Shown here: positions 25,876 through 35,270 of the stretch, piece by piece | Position numbering within the stretch: position 1 is the stretch's first letter | How the letters are laid out: each line of letters begins with the position of its first letter | From: DATKBT01 sp035546295 | GTDB lineage: Bacteria > Acidobacteriota > Thermoanaerobaculia > Multivoradales > Multivoraceae | Length of the DNA stretch: 49,719 nucleotides | Direction: 5' to 3' | Assembly (NCBI GenBank): GCA_035546295.1 | Contig: DATKBT010000056.1 | Location: 1-49,719, forward strand | Made by a program: the position numbers and the translations under genes | The notes under the pieces: model-generated | What the model was told of the DNA's origin: nothing | Database searches by the model: none | Seen by the model: the letters and a program-made list of their open reading frames with translations, nothing else

Positions 25876-28190
25876 GCCAGCCCGAACGGCTGGGCCGCTA
25901 CCGGATCATCGGGCTGCTCGGCTCCGGCGCCATGGGCGACGTGTACCTGGCGGAGGATCCACAGATCGAGCGGCGCCTCGCGATCAAGACGGTGCGGGTC
26001 GGAGGCAGCGACGAGGAGATCCGGGAGCGCAAGGAGCGGCTCCTGCGCGAAGCGAAGGCGGCGGGGAAGCTCATCCACCCCCACGTCGTGACGCTGTTCG
26101 ACTACGGCGAGGACGAAGGGGTCGTCTACCTCGCCTTCGAGTACGTCGAGGGGGAGGACCTGCGCCAGCGCATCGATCGCGAGCCCCCGCTCACCGTCCG
26201 CGAGGCGCTGACGCTGATCCGACAGACCGCCGGCGCGCTCGCGCTCGCCCACCGGCAATCGATCGTCCATCGGGACATCAAGCCGGCCAACATCCTGGTC
26301 ACCGCCAGCGGCGACGCCAAGGTCACCGACTTCGGCATCGCCAAGCTGCGCGACCAGACGTCCAACCTGACGATGAGCGGGTCGATCATCGGCACTCCCC
26401 ACTACATGTCGCCCGAGCAGATCAAGGGGGAGCAGCTCGACGGCCGGTCGGACCTCTTTTCCCTCGGCTCGGTGCTGTTCGAGATCCTGCACGGCGATCG
26501 GCCCTTCGCGGCCGACTCGGTGACCACCGTCGTCTATCTGATCCTCCACCACGATCCGGTCGAAGGCACGCGCCACGATCTGCCGGCGCCGCTGCGGGAG
26601 CTGGCCCGGCGAATGCTGTCGAAGGACCGCGACGAGCGCTTCACCCGTGGCGAGCAGGTGGTCGAGGCCATCGATCGTCTTCTCAAGGAGCTTCCGGAGG
26701 CCCACCTCGCGGCGCCCGCGCGGGGCCCGTCACCCCCCGATGCTCCGATCGTGGGCCCCTCGTCGCCGGCGCAGATGGGCGGCGAGACCTACGCGCTCCC
26801 GGCCTCCGCGCCGCCCCACCACGTGCCGCCGACGCCCGGCACGATGCCTCCGTCCCCGGGGCCGCGGGCGGGGACGAGCGGGACGGTGGTGCCGACGCCG
26901 CCCCTCGCCGCAGTCTCGCCGACGGCGGCCACGGCGGCTCCTCCCGGCACCGCGACTGCCGCACCGCCGGGCGGTACGCTGGTCGCCGACGCGACCCTTG
27001 CGCGACCTGCGAGGTCGCGCGCCTGGATCCTGGCCGGCTGCATCGCACTCCCGCTCGTGCTCGCCGTCGGCGGAGTCGCCCTGCTGATTCCGCAGGCGAT
27101 GTCGTGGATGGAGGCGCGCCGGACGGACCGGAGCACGCCGAGCGACGTCTCGGAGCCGGGTCCCGACGATGCCGGGATCCGTTCCGGCCCGCCACGGCCG
27201 ACCGGCGAGCTGGCGGCCGCCGGCGACGCGAGCCCGGTCACCGCCGAGGAAGGAGCCGAGGAAGAGCAGCCGCCCCGCACCGCGCCGGACCAGGACGCCG
27301 ACGAGGATCCCGAGGAAGGGGCCGCCGAGGATCCCCCGCGCGTGAGCCGTCCGGAGAGGAGCCCCGAGAGCACATCGCCCGAGTCGCGGCCGCAGGAATC
27401 GCGACCTCGGGAGACGCGAGCGCAGGAGACGCGACCCCCGCAGACCAGGGCCGCGCAGACCGACGATCCGCCGCCCCAGGAACGCAGCACGAGGACGCCC
27501 ACCTCCGGCCGGAGCACGCCGCCCTCCGTCCCGGCGGCGACCGAGACCGAGACCGACACCGAGACAGCGCCCGCGTCCGCTCCTGCGAGGCCCGCCGAGG
27601 AGGCGGCCGCGGATCCGCCCGTCGAGGAGGTCCCGTTCGACCGCGAGCTGAACAGCGGTCTGCGCCTGAGCCTGGTGGTCGAGCCGGAGGAGACGTACGT
27701 GCTGTTGAGATCCGCCTACGACACGCGCTTCACCAGCGTTGGACAGGCGATGGACTACGACGCCACGAAACGTCGAGGCGAGCCCTTGGCGCTGCCATCG
27801 GACGGCGTGCACTACGTGATGCTGCGGGCCGAGGGGTTCGCCGACCACGTGGTGAAGCTCGACGTCCAGCCCGGCCGTCCGACCACCACCTACTCGTGGA
27901 CGATGGGACGCTCGGGGCAGCGCAGCGCGAGCCGTGCGAGCCAGCCGACCGAGATCGCGGTTCGCGAAGGAATTACCTTCGGAGATGGACCCCGGCGGGC
28001 GAAGGTCGAGGTGGACGGCGAGGACGTCGGCCAGCTACGCAAGTACCAGGATGGCAAGCTGCTCCGGCTCGGACCGGGCCGGCATCGGGTGGTCGTGACT
28101 CAGGGCTCGCAGCGCTTCGAGCTCGAGGTCGAGGTGTCCGCGGGCGCTGCGTCCGACCGGCAGGTGGTGACGCTGGGGAGTGGCGATTGA
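25872..28190 (+). CDS. Membrane-spanning Hanks-type Ser/Thr protein kinase
   Basis: A 772-residue PknB-like receptor kinase. The cytosolic kinase domain (about 8-275) has the glycine loop GSGAMGDV (17-24), K39, E60, HRDIKPAN with catalytic D135, DFGIAK with D153, and GTPHYMSPEQ in the activation segment. A Pro/Ala-rich linker precedes one membrane segment (about 382-408). A long acidic, low-complexity outer stretch follows (about 410-580), with arginine/glutamate/threonine repeats, and a conserved C-terminal domain (about 585-772) containing VEVDGEDVGQLRKYQDG. That region looks PEGA-like. The start is GTG, overlapping the DUF2007 stop. The gene overlaps the following M16 gene by 4 bases. What the outer domain senses is unknown. 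Confidence 0.92.
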   Translation: MSQPERLGRYRIIGLLGSGAMGDVYLAEDPQIERRLAIKTVRVGGSDEEIRERKERLLREAKAAGKLIHPHVVTLFDYGEDEGVVYLAFEYVEGEDLRQRIDREPPLTVREALTLIRQTAGALALAHRQSIVHRDIKPANILVTASGDAKVTDFGIAKLRDQTSNLTMSGSIIGTPHYMSPEQIKGEQLDGRSDLFSLGSVLFEILHGDRPFAADSVTTVVYLILHHDPVEGTRHDLPAPLRELARRMLSKDRDERFTRGEQVVEAIDRLLKELPEAHLAAPARGPSPPDAPIVGPSSPAQMGGETYALPASAPPHHVPPTPGTMPPSPGPRAGTSGTVVPTPPLAAVSPTAATAAPPGTATAAPPGGTLVADATLARPARSRAWILAGCIALPLVLAVGGVALLIPQAMSWMEARRTDRSTPSDVSEPGPDDAGIRSGPPRPTGELAAAGDASPVTAEEGAEEEQPPRTAPDQDADEDPEEGAAEDPPRVSRPERSPESTSPESRPQESRPRETRAQETRPPQTRAAQTDDPPPQERSTRTPTSGRSTPPSVPAATETETDTETAPASAPARPAEEAAADPPVEEVPFDRELNSGLRLSLVVEPEETYVLLRSAYDTRFTSVGQAMDYDATKRRGEPLALPSDGVHYVMLRAEGFADHVVKLDVQPGRPTTTYSWTMGRSGQRSASRASQPTEIAVREGITFGDGPRRAKVEVDGEDVGQLRKYQDGKLLRLGPGRHRVVVTQGSQRFELEVEVSAGAASDRQVVTLGSGD

Positions 28191-29482
28191 GCCTGGCGGT
28201 CGCGGAGAGGAGGCGAGAGCTCAGCCTCCCAGGGCGCCTCGGACGGTTCGTGCTCGACAACGGGCTGCGGGTGTGCGTCCTCGAGAACCGGGTCGCGCCT
28301 CTCGTCTCCGCGGCGCTCTGGTATCGCGTCGGTGCTCGAGACGAGCTCCCGCACCAGTACGGGGCCGCGCACTTCCTGGAGCACATGATGTTCCGCGGCG
28401 CCGAGCGCTTCGGCCCCGGCGAGATCGACCGGCTGACCTCGGAGTTGGGGGGCAGCTGCAACGCCTTCACCTCTCACGACTCGACGGTCTACACCTTTCG
28501 CTTCTCGAGCGACCGATGGCCCATCGCGCTCGAGCTGGAGGCCGACCGGCTGTCGTCGCTGGCGATCGACCAACATGCCTTCGAGCGGGAGCGCCGCGTG
28601 ATCCTCGAAGAGCTCTCGATGTACGAGGACGAGCCCTGGGACGCCCTCGACCAGGACGTCAGCGCCCGGATGTACGGCGGGCACCCCTACGGCAGGCCGG
28701 TGCTGGGGACCCGCGAGAGCCTGGAGCAGATGACGCCGGCGACGCTGCGCGATCTGATGCGCGCGCACTACCGGACCGACAACGCGGTGCTGATCCTGGC
28801 CGGAGACGTCTCGATCGACGAGGCGGTCGAAGCCTGCTCGCCGCTGGCCGCGATCCCGGCTCCGGTGGAGGCGGGCCGGCGCCGGCGGCTGCCGAGTCAC
28901 CGGCCGCCGAAGTCGCGGCGACGGGTGATCCGGCGTCACGGGGAGCTGGCGCGATTGCTGGTGGATCTTCCCGCTCCAACGGCGACCGACCTGCAGCACC
29001 CCGTCCACCGTCTGGCGGCGCTGGTGCTGGGCGGCGGGCGGAGCTCGCGCCTCCACCGTGGCCTGGTCGAGGACCGACGGCTGTGCTCGTGGGTGAGCTG
29101 CGATCTGAGCGAGAGCGAGGGCCCTGGCGTGCTGACGATCGCCCTCGAGGTCCTGCCCGGCGTCGAGCCCGAGCGGGTCGAGGACGAGCTCTGGCGGACG
29201 CTCGAGGCGCTCGCGACACAGCCACCCTCGGACGAAGAGATCCTCGGCTGCAGGCGCATGGCGGTCGCCGACTGGATGTTCGCTCACGAGCACGGGCATC
29301 GCCAGGCGCTGGCCGTGGGTGCCGGCGAGGCGTCGTTCGGGGAGGGATGGGCGCAACGCTCGATCGAAGCTTTGGTGGACAGCCCAGACGAGGAGGTTCG
29401 AGAGCTCGCGGCGAAGCTCGGCGAGCGCGGCTCGGTGGTCGGCTGGTCGCTGCCGCTGCACGGGGCGGAGGCGCACGATTGA
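28187..29482 (+). CDS. M16 family zinc metallopeptidase, catalytic subunit
   Basis: A 431-residue peptidase. The inverted zinc motif HFLEH is at 62-66 (H62, E65, H66) and the third ligand is probably E142 in VILEELSMYEDEP. Family landmarks ALWYRVGARDELPHQYGAAH and FNAFTSHDST-like GGSCNAFTSHDSTVYT are present. The start is TTG overlapping the kinase stop (TTGA), preceded by GGGGAG at a good distance. A second M16 gene follows that lacks the zinc motif, so this is the active half of a probable heterodimer like those of Sphingomonas or processing peptidases. No signal peptide is obvious with this start, so it is probably cytosolic. The natural substrate is unknown. Confidence 0.9.
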   Translation: MSLAVAERRRELSLPGRLGRFVLDNGLRVCVLENRVAPLVSAALWYRVGARDELPHQYGAAHFLEHMMFRGAERFGPGEIDRLTSELGGSCNAFTSHDSTVYTFRFSSDRWPIALELEADRLSSLAIDQHAFERERRVILEELSMYEDEPWDALDQDVSARMYGGHPYGRPVLGTRESLEQMTPATLRDLMRAHYRTDNAVLILAGDVSIDEAVEACSPLAAIPAPVEAGRRRRLPSHRPPKSRRRVIRRHGELARLLVDLPAPTATDLQHPVHRLAALVLGGGRSSRLHRGLVEDRRLCSWVSCDLSESEGPGVLTIALEVLPGVEPERVEDELWRTLEALATQPPSDEEILGCRRMAVADWMFAHEHGHRQALAVGAGEASFGEGWAQRSIEALVDSPDEEVRELAAKLGERGSVVGWSLPLHGAEAHD

Positions 29483-29501
29483 CCCCGTCGGCCGCGGACC
29501 C

Positions 29502-30806
29502 GTGAGCTCGGTGGTCGACCAGCCAGAGACCCGCGCCCGCGGCCGCCTGGCGGTCGCTGTGCGCCAGGTGCCGGGTGTCGCGGTCTGCGCGGTGCGCTGT
29601 TATCTGCGCGGCGGTGCTTACGCCGAGCCCATCCCCGGCGCCAGCGCGCTCGCCGCGCGGCTGCTCGCCGAGGGCACCGACCAGCGGAGTTGGGAGCGGC
29701 TAGCAGTCGACCTCGAGCGCCGCGGCATGTCGCTGTCCACCCAGGGCGCGGGAGAGGCGCACGGCCTGATGCTCGACGCGCTCGCCGTCGACTGGGAGCA
29801 GGCGCTCGAAACCGTCGCCGAGCTGGTCTTCCACTCGACCTTCGACCAGGAGCGCTTCGAGTGGCAGCGGCAGCAGACGCTGGCCGAGATCGAGAGCCTG
29901 GCGGATCAGGCGGAGGTGGTGGCCGGGCGTGCCTTCATGGAGCAGCTCTACCACCCGCACCCGGCCGGGCGATTGGTGCTCGGAGACGCCGAATCGCTCG
30001 CGTCGCTCGATGCCGGCGACTGCGCGAGATTCCACCGCGAAGGGCTCGAGCGTGGTGTGGTGCTGGCGGTCGCCGGGCAGATCGAGGAGGCTCGGGTCGA
30101 GCGCAGGATCGAGGACTTGTTCGGCCGCCTCGAGGGCGAGATCGCTCCTCGTCGCGCTCCGCCTCCCGCGGTCGGTCTGGGTGCACGTCGCGAGGTTCCG
30201 GTGCCGGCCCGCGATCAGAGCCACCTCTTCGTCGGTCATCTCACGGTCGACCGCGCCCACCCGGATCTGCCCGCCCTGGAGGTGCTGGGCGTGGTGCTCG
30301 GCGCCGGCGACGGGCTGTTCGGGCGCATTCCCAACCGGGTTCGCGAGCAGGAGGGGCTGGCGTATTCTGTGCAGGTAGGTGTCGCCTCGGGAGCTGGCAC
30401 CGAAGCCGGCCGGCTGGTCGTCTACGTCGCCACCGCCGACGCCACCGCCGCTCTCGCGGAGGCGGCGATTCGTGAGGAGCTCGAGCGGGTCGCGAGCGAC
30501 GGCGTGGCGGCCGTGGAGGTCGAGGCGGCTCGCGGCTACGTCCTGGGTCGCGAGCCGTTCCGCCGGGAGACCGCGCGGCAGTGGGCGGATCTGCTCGCCG
30601 AGAGCCTGTTCTACCGCATCCCCTACGACGACCCCGGGTGGATCCGGCGGGAGCTCGAGCGGGTGGACGTCGCCGCGGTCCGGGAGGCGGCTCGGCGCCA
30701 CGTTCGGCCCGACGACCTCCGCGTCACGCTGGGCAGGCCGCGGGCATCGATCGGGGGCCCGGGATCGGTCGACGGCGAGGCGTCTCGATCAGCCCGGCGG
30801 ACCTAA
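29502..30806 (+). CDS. M16 family peptidase-like protein, non-catalytic subunit
   Basis: A 434-residue M16 homolog without HxxEH; the corresponding region reads PGASALAARLLAEGTDQRSW. It retains the substrate-side motif of the second subunit, RVREQEGLAYSVQ, where R and Y position the peptide in M16 heterodimers. That pattern, plus its position 20 bases after the catalytic gene, supports pairing with it. The start is GTG at 29502; an earlier ATT codon in frame is less likely. Its stop codon overlaps the stop of the convergent cNMP-receptor gene by 4 bases (30803-30806). Confidence 0.88.
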   Translation: MSSVVDQPETRARGRLAVAVRQVPGVAVCAVRCYLRGGAYAEPIPGASALAARLLAEGTDQRSWERLAVDLERRGMSLSTQGAGEAHGLMLDALAVDWEQALETVAELVFHSTFDQERFEWQRQQTLAEIESLADQAEVVAGRAFMEQLYHPHPAGRLVLGDAESLASLDAGDCARFHREGLERGVVLAVAGQIEEARVERRIEDLFGRLEGEIAPRRAPPPAVGLGARREVPVPARDQSHLFVGHLTVDRAHPDLPALEVLGVVLGAGDGLFGRIPNRVREQEGLAYSVQVGVASGAGTEAGRLVVYVATADATAALAEAAIREELERVASDGVAAVEVEAARGYVLGREPFRRETARQWADLLAESLFYRIPYDDPGWIRRELERVDVAAVREAARRHVRPDDLRVTLGRPRASIGGPGSVDGEASRSARRT

Positions 30807-32614
30807 GCCGGCAGCGAACGGCTCGCGGTGTCCGGAATCGGGTCCTCGTCGCCGAGCCGCGGGGAGCTGAGCATCTTCCAGAGCACCAGCTTCTCGTCGA
30901 CCTCCCGCAAGCGGGCTGCCAGGATGCGGCAGAGCAGCCGGAGGAACTCGAGCGCGGCGCGCGGGTCCATCGCCAGCGCCTCCCACACCGTCTCACGATC
31001 CAGCTCGAGGAGCGTGACGGGACCGTCGTGGGTGCGCGCGTCGGCCGAGCGCGGCTTTCCGTCGATGAGGGCCATCTCGCCGAAGAACTCGCCGCGACCG
31101 AGGATGGCGAGCGCCTCCTCGCCCCCGCCGGGGATGAACTGGCTGATCCGGATCGTGCCCTCGACCACGAAGTACATCTGGTCGCCCGGATCCCCCTCGC
31201 GGAAGATGTAGGTGTCGCGACCGAACCGTCTCTCCTGGGCGAAGGTCGCGAGGGTCAGCAGCTCCTGGTGGTCGAGCCCCTGCTCCCGGAACAGGTTCAT
31301 CTTCTCGAGCGCCGACATCTGCTTGCGGTGTCGCAGGATCGCCGAGTCCTCCGCTCGCCCCGAGCGGCCTCGAGCCTCCTTGGAGTGGAAGTGCTTGAGC
31401 TGGTCGTTGGAGCTGCGCAAGCGGCCGGCGAGCAGCCGCCAGAGGCTTGCGTAGAGGCTGGCTCCGACGTCCGGTGAGGATTCGACCAGCCGTTCCAGCA
31501 TCTCGGCCTCGATCCGCAGCAACCGCGAAGGAGCGGAGGCCACGAGCTCCACGGCGCGCCCGCGCTGGTCGACGAAGTTGACCTCGCCGACAAGCGAGCC
31601 GCTCGGAATCGTGCCGATGGTGAAGGTGCCGTAGGGCGTCGTCCGGCGGACCTGGAGCTCGCCGCGCTCGAGGAAGAACAGGTCGCGATCGGCGGAGCCC
31701 TGGCCGAACAGCGTGACGCCGGCCTCGCGGAACTCCTCGTGGACGACCGCGGTGAGCTGGAAGATCGCCTCGTCGCTGAATCCGGACAGCTGCGGGATCT
31801 GGCGCAGCCGCGCGGAGATCGCGATGCGGTTGCCGCCCTCGTGGAAGGGGCGGGCGTTGAACAGCAGCCCGCGCTCGAGCAGGCCGCGCTGCTCGAGGAA
31901 GAGATCGCGGCGCCACTGCAGGCGGTCGTAGGCGGTCTGCAGCTCGTCCTGTCGCTCGCGGAACATGGCGACCATCTGCCGGCTCTTCCAGCGCAAGATC
32001 CGGCGCAGCGTCCGGATGCGCCGGCGCAGGCGCGATCCGGTCTCGGAGCTCTCGTCGGCGAGCAGCAGGAAGGCGTCGATGGTGCGGGCGAGGGCCTGTG
32101 CGAAGTTCTTGCGCTCGTACTCGACCAGGCCGAGGAGCTCGGCGGTCTCGCGGTCGAAGGGATTGAAGCGCATCGCTCGCTGCAGCTCCTCCGCGGCGCC
32201 GCTCCAGTCCTTCTGGCGAACCAGCATCCTGCCCATCAGTTTGTAGGGGTAGGGCTGGACGGGCAGCTTCTCCTTCGCCATCTGCAGGCACTCGAGCGCC
32301 GCCGAGCTCCGGCCGCGTTCGAAGTACAGGGCCGCCAGGCCGAGGAAGTGCGCGGCGTCGATGGCGTCGCGCCGCAGCTGCTCGGCGCCGCTGGCGTCCG
32401 GCGCCGTCCCCTGGTCGTTGGCGAGCGCCCGGGTCTGGCGCAGCAGGGCAGCGAGGTCGCGGTCGCCGGGCGCCATGCCGGAGGCGACCTCGAGCAGGGC
32501 GATCGCGTCCTTGTACAGCCGACGGGTCGCCAGCTTGCGACCGGCCCGTGCGAGCGCCGTGATCTCCTCGGGGGCGAGGAAGTGCGGATTCGTGCCCTGG
32601 TCTCGAAGAATCAC
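30803..32614 (-). CDS. TPR protein with two cyclic-nucleotide-binding domains
   Basis: A 603-residue cytosolic protein. The N-terminal ~185 residues form TPR-like helices (ALYFERGRSSAALECLQMAK; AAEELQRAMRFNPFDRETAELLG). A basic helical section follows (about 195-245), then two cNMP-binding domains at about 274-395 and 433-550. The second has a near-canonical phosphate-binding cassette, GEFFGEMALIDGKPRSADA (508-525), with the conserved arginine. The first reads GSLVGEVNFVDQRGRAVELV, so it also keeps an arginine but is more divergent. No catalytic or DNA-binding domain is present. It may be a cAMP/cGMP-responsive scaffold. The start codon is GTG, with TGCTAGAAT (32651-32643) as a likely promoter -10. 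Confidence 0.85.
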   Translation of the reverse strand: MILRDQGTNPHFLAPEEITALARAGRKLATRRLYKDAIALLEVASGMAPGDRDLAALLRQTRALANDQGTAPDASGAEQLRRDAIDAAHFLGLAALYFERGRSSAALECLQMAKEKLPVQPYPYKLMGRMLVRQKDWSGAAEELQRAMRFNPFDRETAELLGLVEYERKNFAQALARTIDAFLLLADESSETGSRLRRRIRTLRRILRWKSRQMVAMFRERQDELQTAYDRLQWRRDLFLEQRGLLERGLLFNARPFHEGGNRIAISARLRQIPQLSGFSDEAIFQLTAVVHEEFREAGVTLFGQGSADRDLFFLERGELQVRRTTPYGTFTIGTIPSGSLVGEVNFVDQRGRAVELVASAPSRLLRIEAEMLERLVESSPDVGASLYASLWRLLAGRLRSSNDQLKHFHSKEARGRSGRAEDSAILRHRKQMSALEKMNLFREQGLDHQELLTLATFAQERRFGRDTYIFREGDPGDQMYFVVEGTIRISQFIPGGGEEALAILGRGEFFGEMALIDGKPRSADARTHDGPVTLLELDRETVWEALAMDPRAALEFLRLLCRILAARLREVDEKLVLWKMLSSPRLGDEDPIPDTASRSLPA

Positions 32615-33018
32615 TGGACCGCCTGTCGGAGAGGAACCTTAGATTCTAGCAGGAAGTCCCCCCGCTGTCTCTGCTGCGGCACGTCGCGCGAGATCCCGGA
32701 CGGGGGCGCGTCGCGCAGCAGACCGCTGCCTGTGGAAATCGATGCTGCGGCAGTTGACCGACCGGCCGGTACGGCCGCTCCCAGCCAGCTCGTCCCGTCG
32801 TGCAGAAGTCGTTCGATCGCAATGGGTTAAAGCGCCGTCCGACGGCCTGGTCGAGCCCCGGGGACCGGTCCGGAGCTTTTCCACAGAGCCCTGTGGAAAA
32901 GCCCTCGCGGCGCGGTCGAAATGCGCGCGCGCTACACCCCGAAACGACCAGCTGCGACCGGCGGCTGTGATACCTTCCGCCGACCTCCGGCGCGGCTCTC
33001 GAGCCCCAGGGACTCACG
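32615..33018. promoter_or_regulatory. Divergent regulatory region with DnaA-box-like sites
   Basis: 404 bases between divergent genes. Contents: TGCTAGAAT (minus strand, 32651-32643), a likely extended -10 for the cNMP-receptor gene; a TGTGGAAAT at 32731-32739; and a perfect 12-bp dyad at 32875-32902, GCTTTTCCACAG-AGCC-CTGTGGAAAAGC. TTTTCCACA is a known DnaA-box form in cyanobacteria. The dyad therefore holds two opposed boxes; it is about 117 bases upstream of the gcvT start and could be an operator. No small gene is apparent. Confidence 0.5.
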
Positions 33019-34152
33019 GTGCAGCGAACCGCTCTTCATGACCGGCACGTGGCGGCCGGCGCGCGAATGGTCCCCTTCGCCGGGTTCGAGATGCCGATTC
33101 AGTACGAGGGGGTGCTCGACGAGCACCGGGCGGTGCGCTCCGCCGCGGGTCTCTTCGACGTCTCTCACATGGGCGAGCTGTGGGTTCGGGGTCCCGGCGC
33201 GGAGGGATTCCTGCAGGGGCTGCTGCCCAACGACATCGCCCAGCTCGGTGTCGGCCGCGCCCACTACAACGCGCTGCTCGACGAATCGGGCGGGATGCTC
33301 GACGACCTCCTGGTCTACCGCGTGGAGGACGACCGATACCTGCTCGTGGTCAACGCGGCCCATCTCGAGCAGGATCGCGAGTGGATTCGCGAGAGGCTCG
33401 AGGGCGGCTCGGGAGTCGAGCTCGAGGATCGCTCGGCCGAGACCGCCCTGCTGGCGCTCCAGGGCCCGGCGGCGCCGTCGATCCTGGCGCCGCTGACCGC
33501 GCTCGACCTGGCCGCGATCAAGTACTACCGGTTCGCCTTGGGCGCCATCGACGGGCACCACTGCCTGATCTCGCGCACCGGCTACACCGGGGAGGACGGC
33601 TTCGAGATCTACGTCCCGACGGAGTGGGCGCCGGCGCTGTGGGATCGTCTGCTCGAGCAGGGGGCCGGCTCCGGCCTGGTTCCGGTCGGTCTCGGAGCAC
33701 GCGACACGCTTCGGCTCGAGGCCGGAATGCTGCTCGCGGGCCAGGACTTCGACCGCTCGGTCTCGCCTTTGGAGGTGGGGCTCGAGTGGCTGGTCAAGAT
33801 GGACAAGGGGTCTTTCGTGGGTCGCGACGGGATCGAGCGCCGGCGCACCGAGGGGGTCCGCCGCCGACTGGTGGCCTTCGAGCTGACCGACCGGGGAATC
33901 GCGCGCGCCGAGTGCGCTGTGCGGGTGCGAGTCGACGGCCAGGAGCATGCCGGCCGCGTGACCAGCGGGAGCTGGAGCCCCACGCTCGAGAAGGCGATCG
34001 GGCTCGCTCTGGTCTCCTCCGACGCGCCACTGTCTCCGATCGCGTCGGGAACGCCGCTGGTCGCCGAGATCAGGGGGCGCGGAGTGGCGGGACGGGTGGT
34101 CGACCTGCCCTTCTACCGCCGTCCGAAGAGACGGCCGGCGGCCACCCCATGA
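33019..34152 (+). CDS. gcvT: Glycine cleavage system T protein (aminomethyltransferase)
   Basis: GcvT transfers the methylene group from aminomethyl-lipoyl GcvH to tetrahydrofolate, releasing ammonia. The 377-residue product has the family signature throughout: MVPFAGFEMPIQY, LFDVSHMGELWVRG, LLPNDIAQL, YNALLDESGGMLDDLLVYR, GYTGEDGFEIYVP and LGARDTLRLEAGM. The C-terminal domain ends KRPAATP-like after RVVDLPFYRR. The start is GTG at 33019. gcvH is 204 bases downstream; gcvP is not in the window, and neither is lpd. The upstream dyad at 32875-32902 may regulate it. Confidence 0.96.
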   Translation: MQRTALHDRHVAAGARMVPFAGFEMPIQYEGVLDEHRAVRSAAGLFDVSHMGELWVRGPGAEGFLQGLLPNDIAQLGVGRAHYNALLDESGGMLDDLLVYRVEDDRYLLVVNAAHLEQDREWIRERLEGGSGVELEDRSAETALLALQGPAAPSILAPLTALDLAAIKYYRFALGAIDGHHCLISRTGYTGEDGFEIYVPTEWAPALWDRLLEQGAGSGLVPVGLGARDTLRLEAGMLLAGQDFDRSVSPLEVGLEWLVKMDKGSFVGRDGIERRRTEGVRRRLVAFELTDRGIARAECAVRVRVDGQEHAGRVTSGSWSPTLEKAIGLALVSSDAPLSPIASGTPLVAEIRGRGVAGRVVDLPFYRRPKRRPAATP

Positions 34153-34356
34153 AGGCTCCTCGTGCGATGACGCCTCGAGCCGGAGGTCGCAGGACACCGG
34201 GACCGGCGCGGTTCGGGAGCCGGTTGGCTCCCGGAGCTGGCGCCGGAAACCGCGAGTCGTCTCGAGCAGCCTCATGGGTTGGCGGGACGACGAGCCAGTG
34301 CGGAGCGGAGCGGGTTAGGGTAGACGAGGGCGAAGAAGCCGAGAGGAGCGCGTGAA

Positions 34357-34743
34357 ATGTATCCGGAGGATCGCGTCTACAGCGTCGAGCACGAGTGGTT
34401 GCGTCGTGAGGGGGATGGCGACGAGTGCGCCCTCGGCATCACGCAGTTCGCCCAGGAGGAGCTGGGGGACGTGGTCTTCGTCGAGCTCCCCGAGGTCGGG
34501 GCGAGCTTCGCCGCGGGTGCCGAGATCGGCACGATCGAATCGGTGAAGGCGGTCGCCGAGCTCTACACCCCGGTGGCCTGCGAGATCCTGGCCGTCAACG
34601 GGACCGTCGTCGACACCCCCGAGCTGATCAACGAGGATCCTCACGGCAAGGGCTGGTTGGTGCGGGTGCGGCTCGCCGATGCGGCGGCTCTCGACTCCCT
34701 GATGGACGCCGCCGCTTACGAGGAGCACCTGAGAGCGGGCTGA
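34357..34743 (+). CDS. gcvH: Glycine cleavage system H protein
   Basis: GcvH is the lipoylated carrier that shuttles the aminomethyl intermediate between the P, T and L proteins. The 128-residue product shows YSVEHEWLRREGD, ALGITQFAQEELGDVVFVELPEVG and ESVKAVAELY with lipoylated K64, and a C-terminal NEDPHGKGWLVRVRL. A good ribosome-binding site (GAGAGGAG) precedes the ATG. The overlapping-size and order gcvT-gcvH support an operon, but the 204-base gap leaves room for separate regulation. Confidence 0.97.
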   Translation: MYPEDRVYSVEHEWLRREGDGDECALGITQFAQEELGDVVFVELPEVGASFAAGAEIGTIESVKAVAELYTPVACEILAVNGTVVDTPELINEDPHGKGWLVRVRLADAAALDSLMDAAAYEEHLRAG

Positions 34744-34763
34744 GCCCCGCTCCGTCCCCGGCG

Positions 34764-35270
34764 ATGTTGGAACGGCGGAGGGAACGACAGAGACTCGCAC
34801 CGGGCACACCGGGCGGACAGCCCGAGCGGGAGGCGATGCCACCAGGCGTGTCGCGCGGCGAGCTGATCGTGTTGGCGTTTTTCCTCGCCTGCGGAGCGGT
34901 CGCGCTGCTCGGTCGCCTCGGCGTCCTCGACCTCACCGGTCGGGCGCCTCTCGGGCTCTACCCGCTCTACATCCTGGCCGCCACGGCGGGCTGGCTCAAC
35001 GGCAACGTCTTCGTCGCCCGGCGGCGGCGCGGGTCTTCCCTGTGGTGGATGCTGGCGGTCTACTACCTCGGTCCTCTCGCGCCGCTGACCCTGCTTCGAT
35101 CGATGGGGGGCGCCGCCAGCCTTCAGCAGGCGCCGCTGGTTCCGCTGTTCTCGGCCGGCGTCTACTCGGTCTTCTTCCTGGTCCCCTGGAGCCTGCGCTC
35201 GACCGCCGCCGTGCGCCGCGATCTCACCCTCCTCAACCACGACCTGCCCGACGACGAGGAGGGGCGATGA
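34764..35270 (+). CDS. Integral membrane protein of unknown function
   Basis: A 168-residue protein with about four membrane segments: IVLAFFLACGAVALLGRLGVL, LYPLYILAATAGWLNGNVFV, WWMLAVYYLGPLAPLTLL and PLFSAGVYSVFFLVPWSL. The N-terminal ~30 residues are charged, and the C-terminal tail is acidic (NHDLPDDEEGR). The start is 20 bases after gcvH, so it is likely in the same transcript. I do not recognise a family. It lies between gcvH and larE, but nothing in the sequence ties it to either. Confidence 0.65.
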   Translation: MLERRRERQRLAPGTPGGQPEREAMPPGVSRGELIVLAFFLACGAVALLGRLGVLDLTGRAPLGLYPLYILAATAGWLNGNVFVARRRRGSSLWWMLAVYYLGPLAPLTLLRSMGGAASLQQAPLVPLFSAGVYSVFFLVPWSLRSTAAVRRDLTLLNHDLPDDEEGR

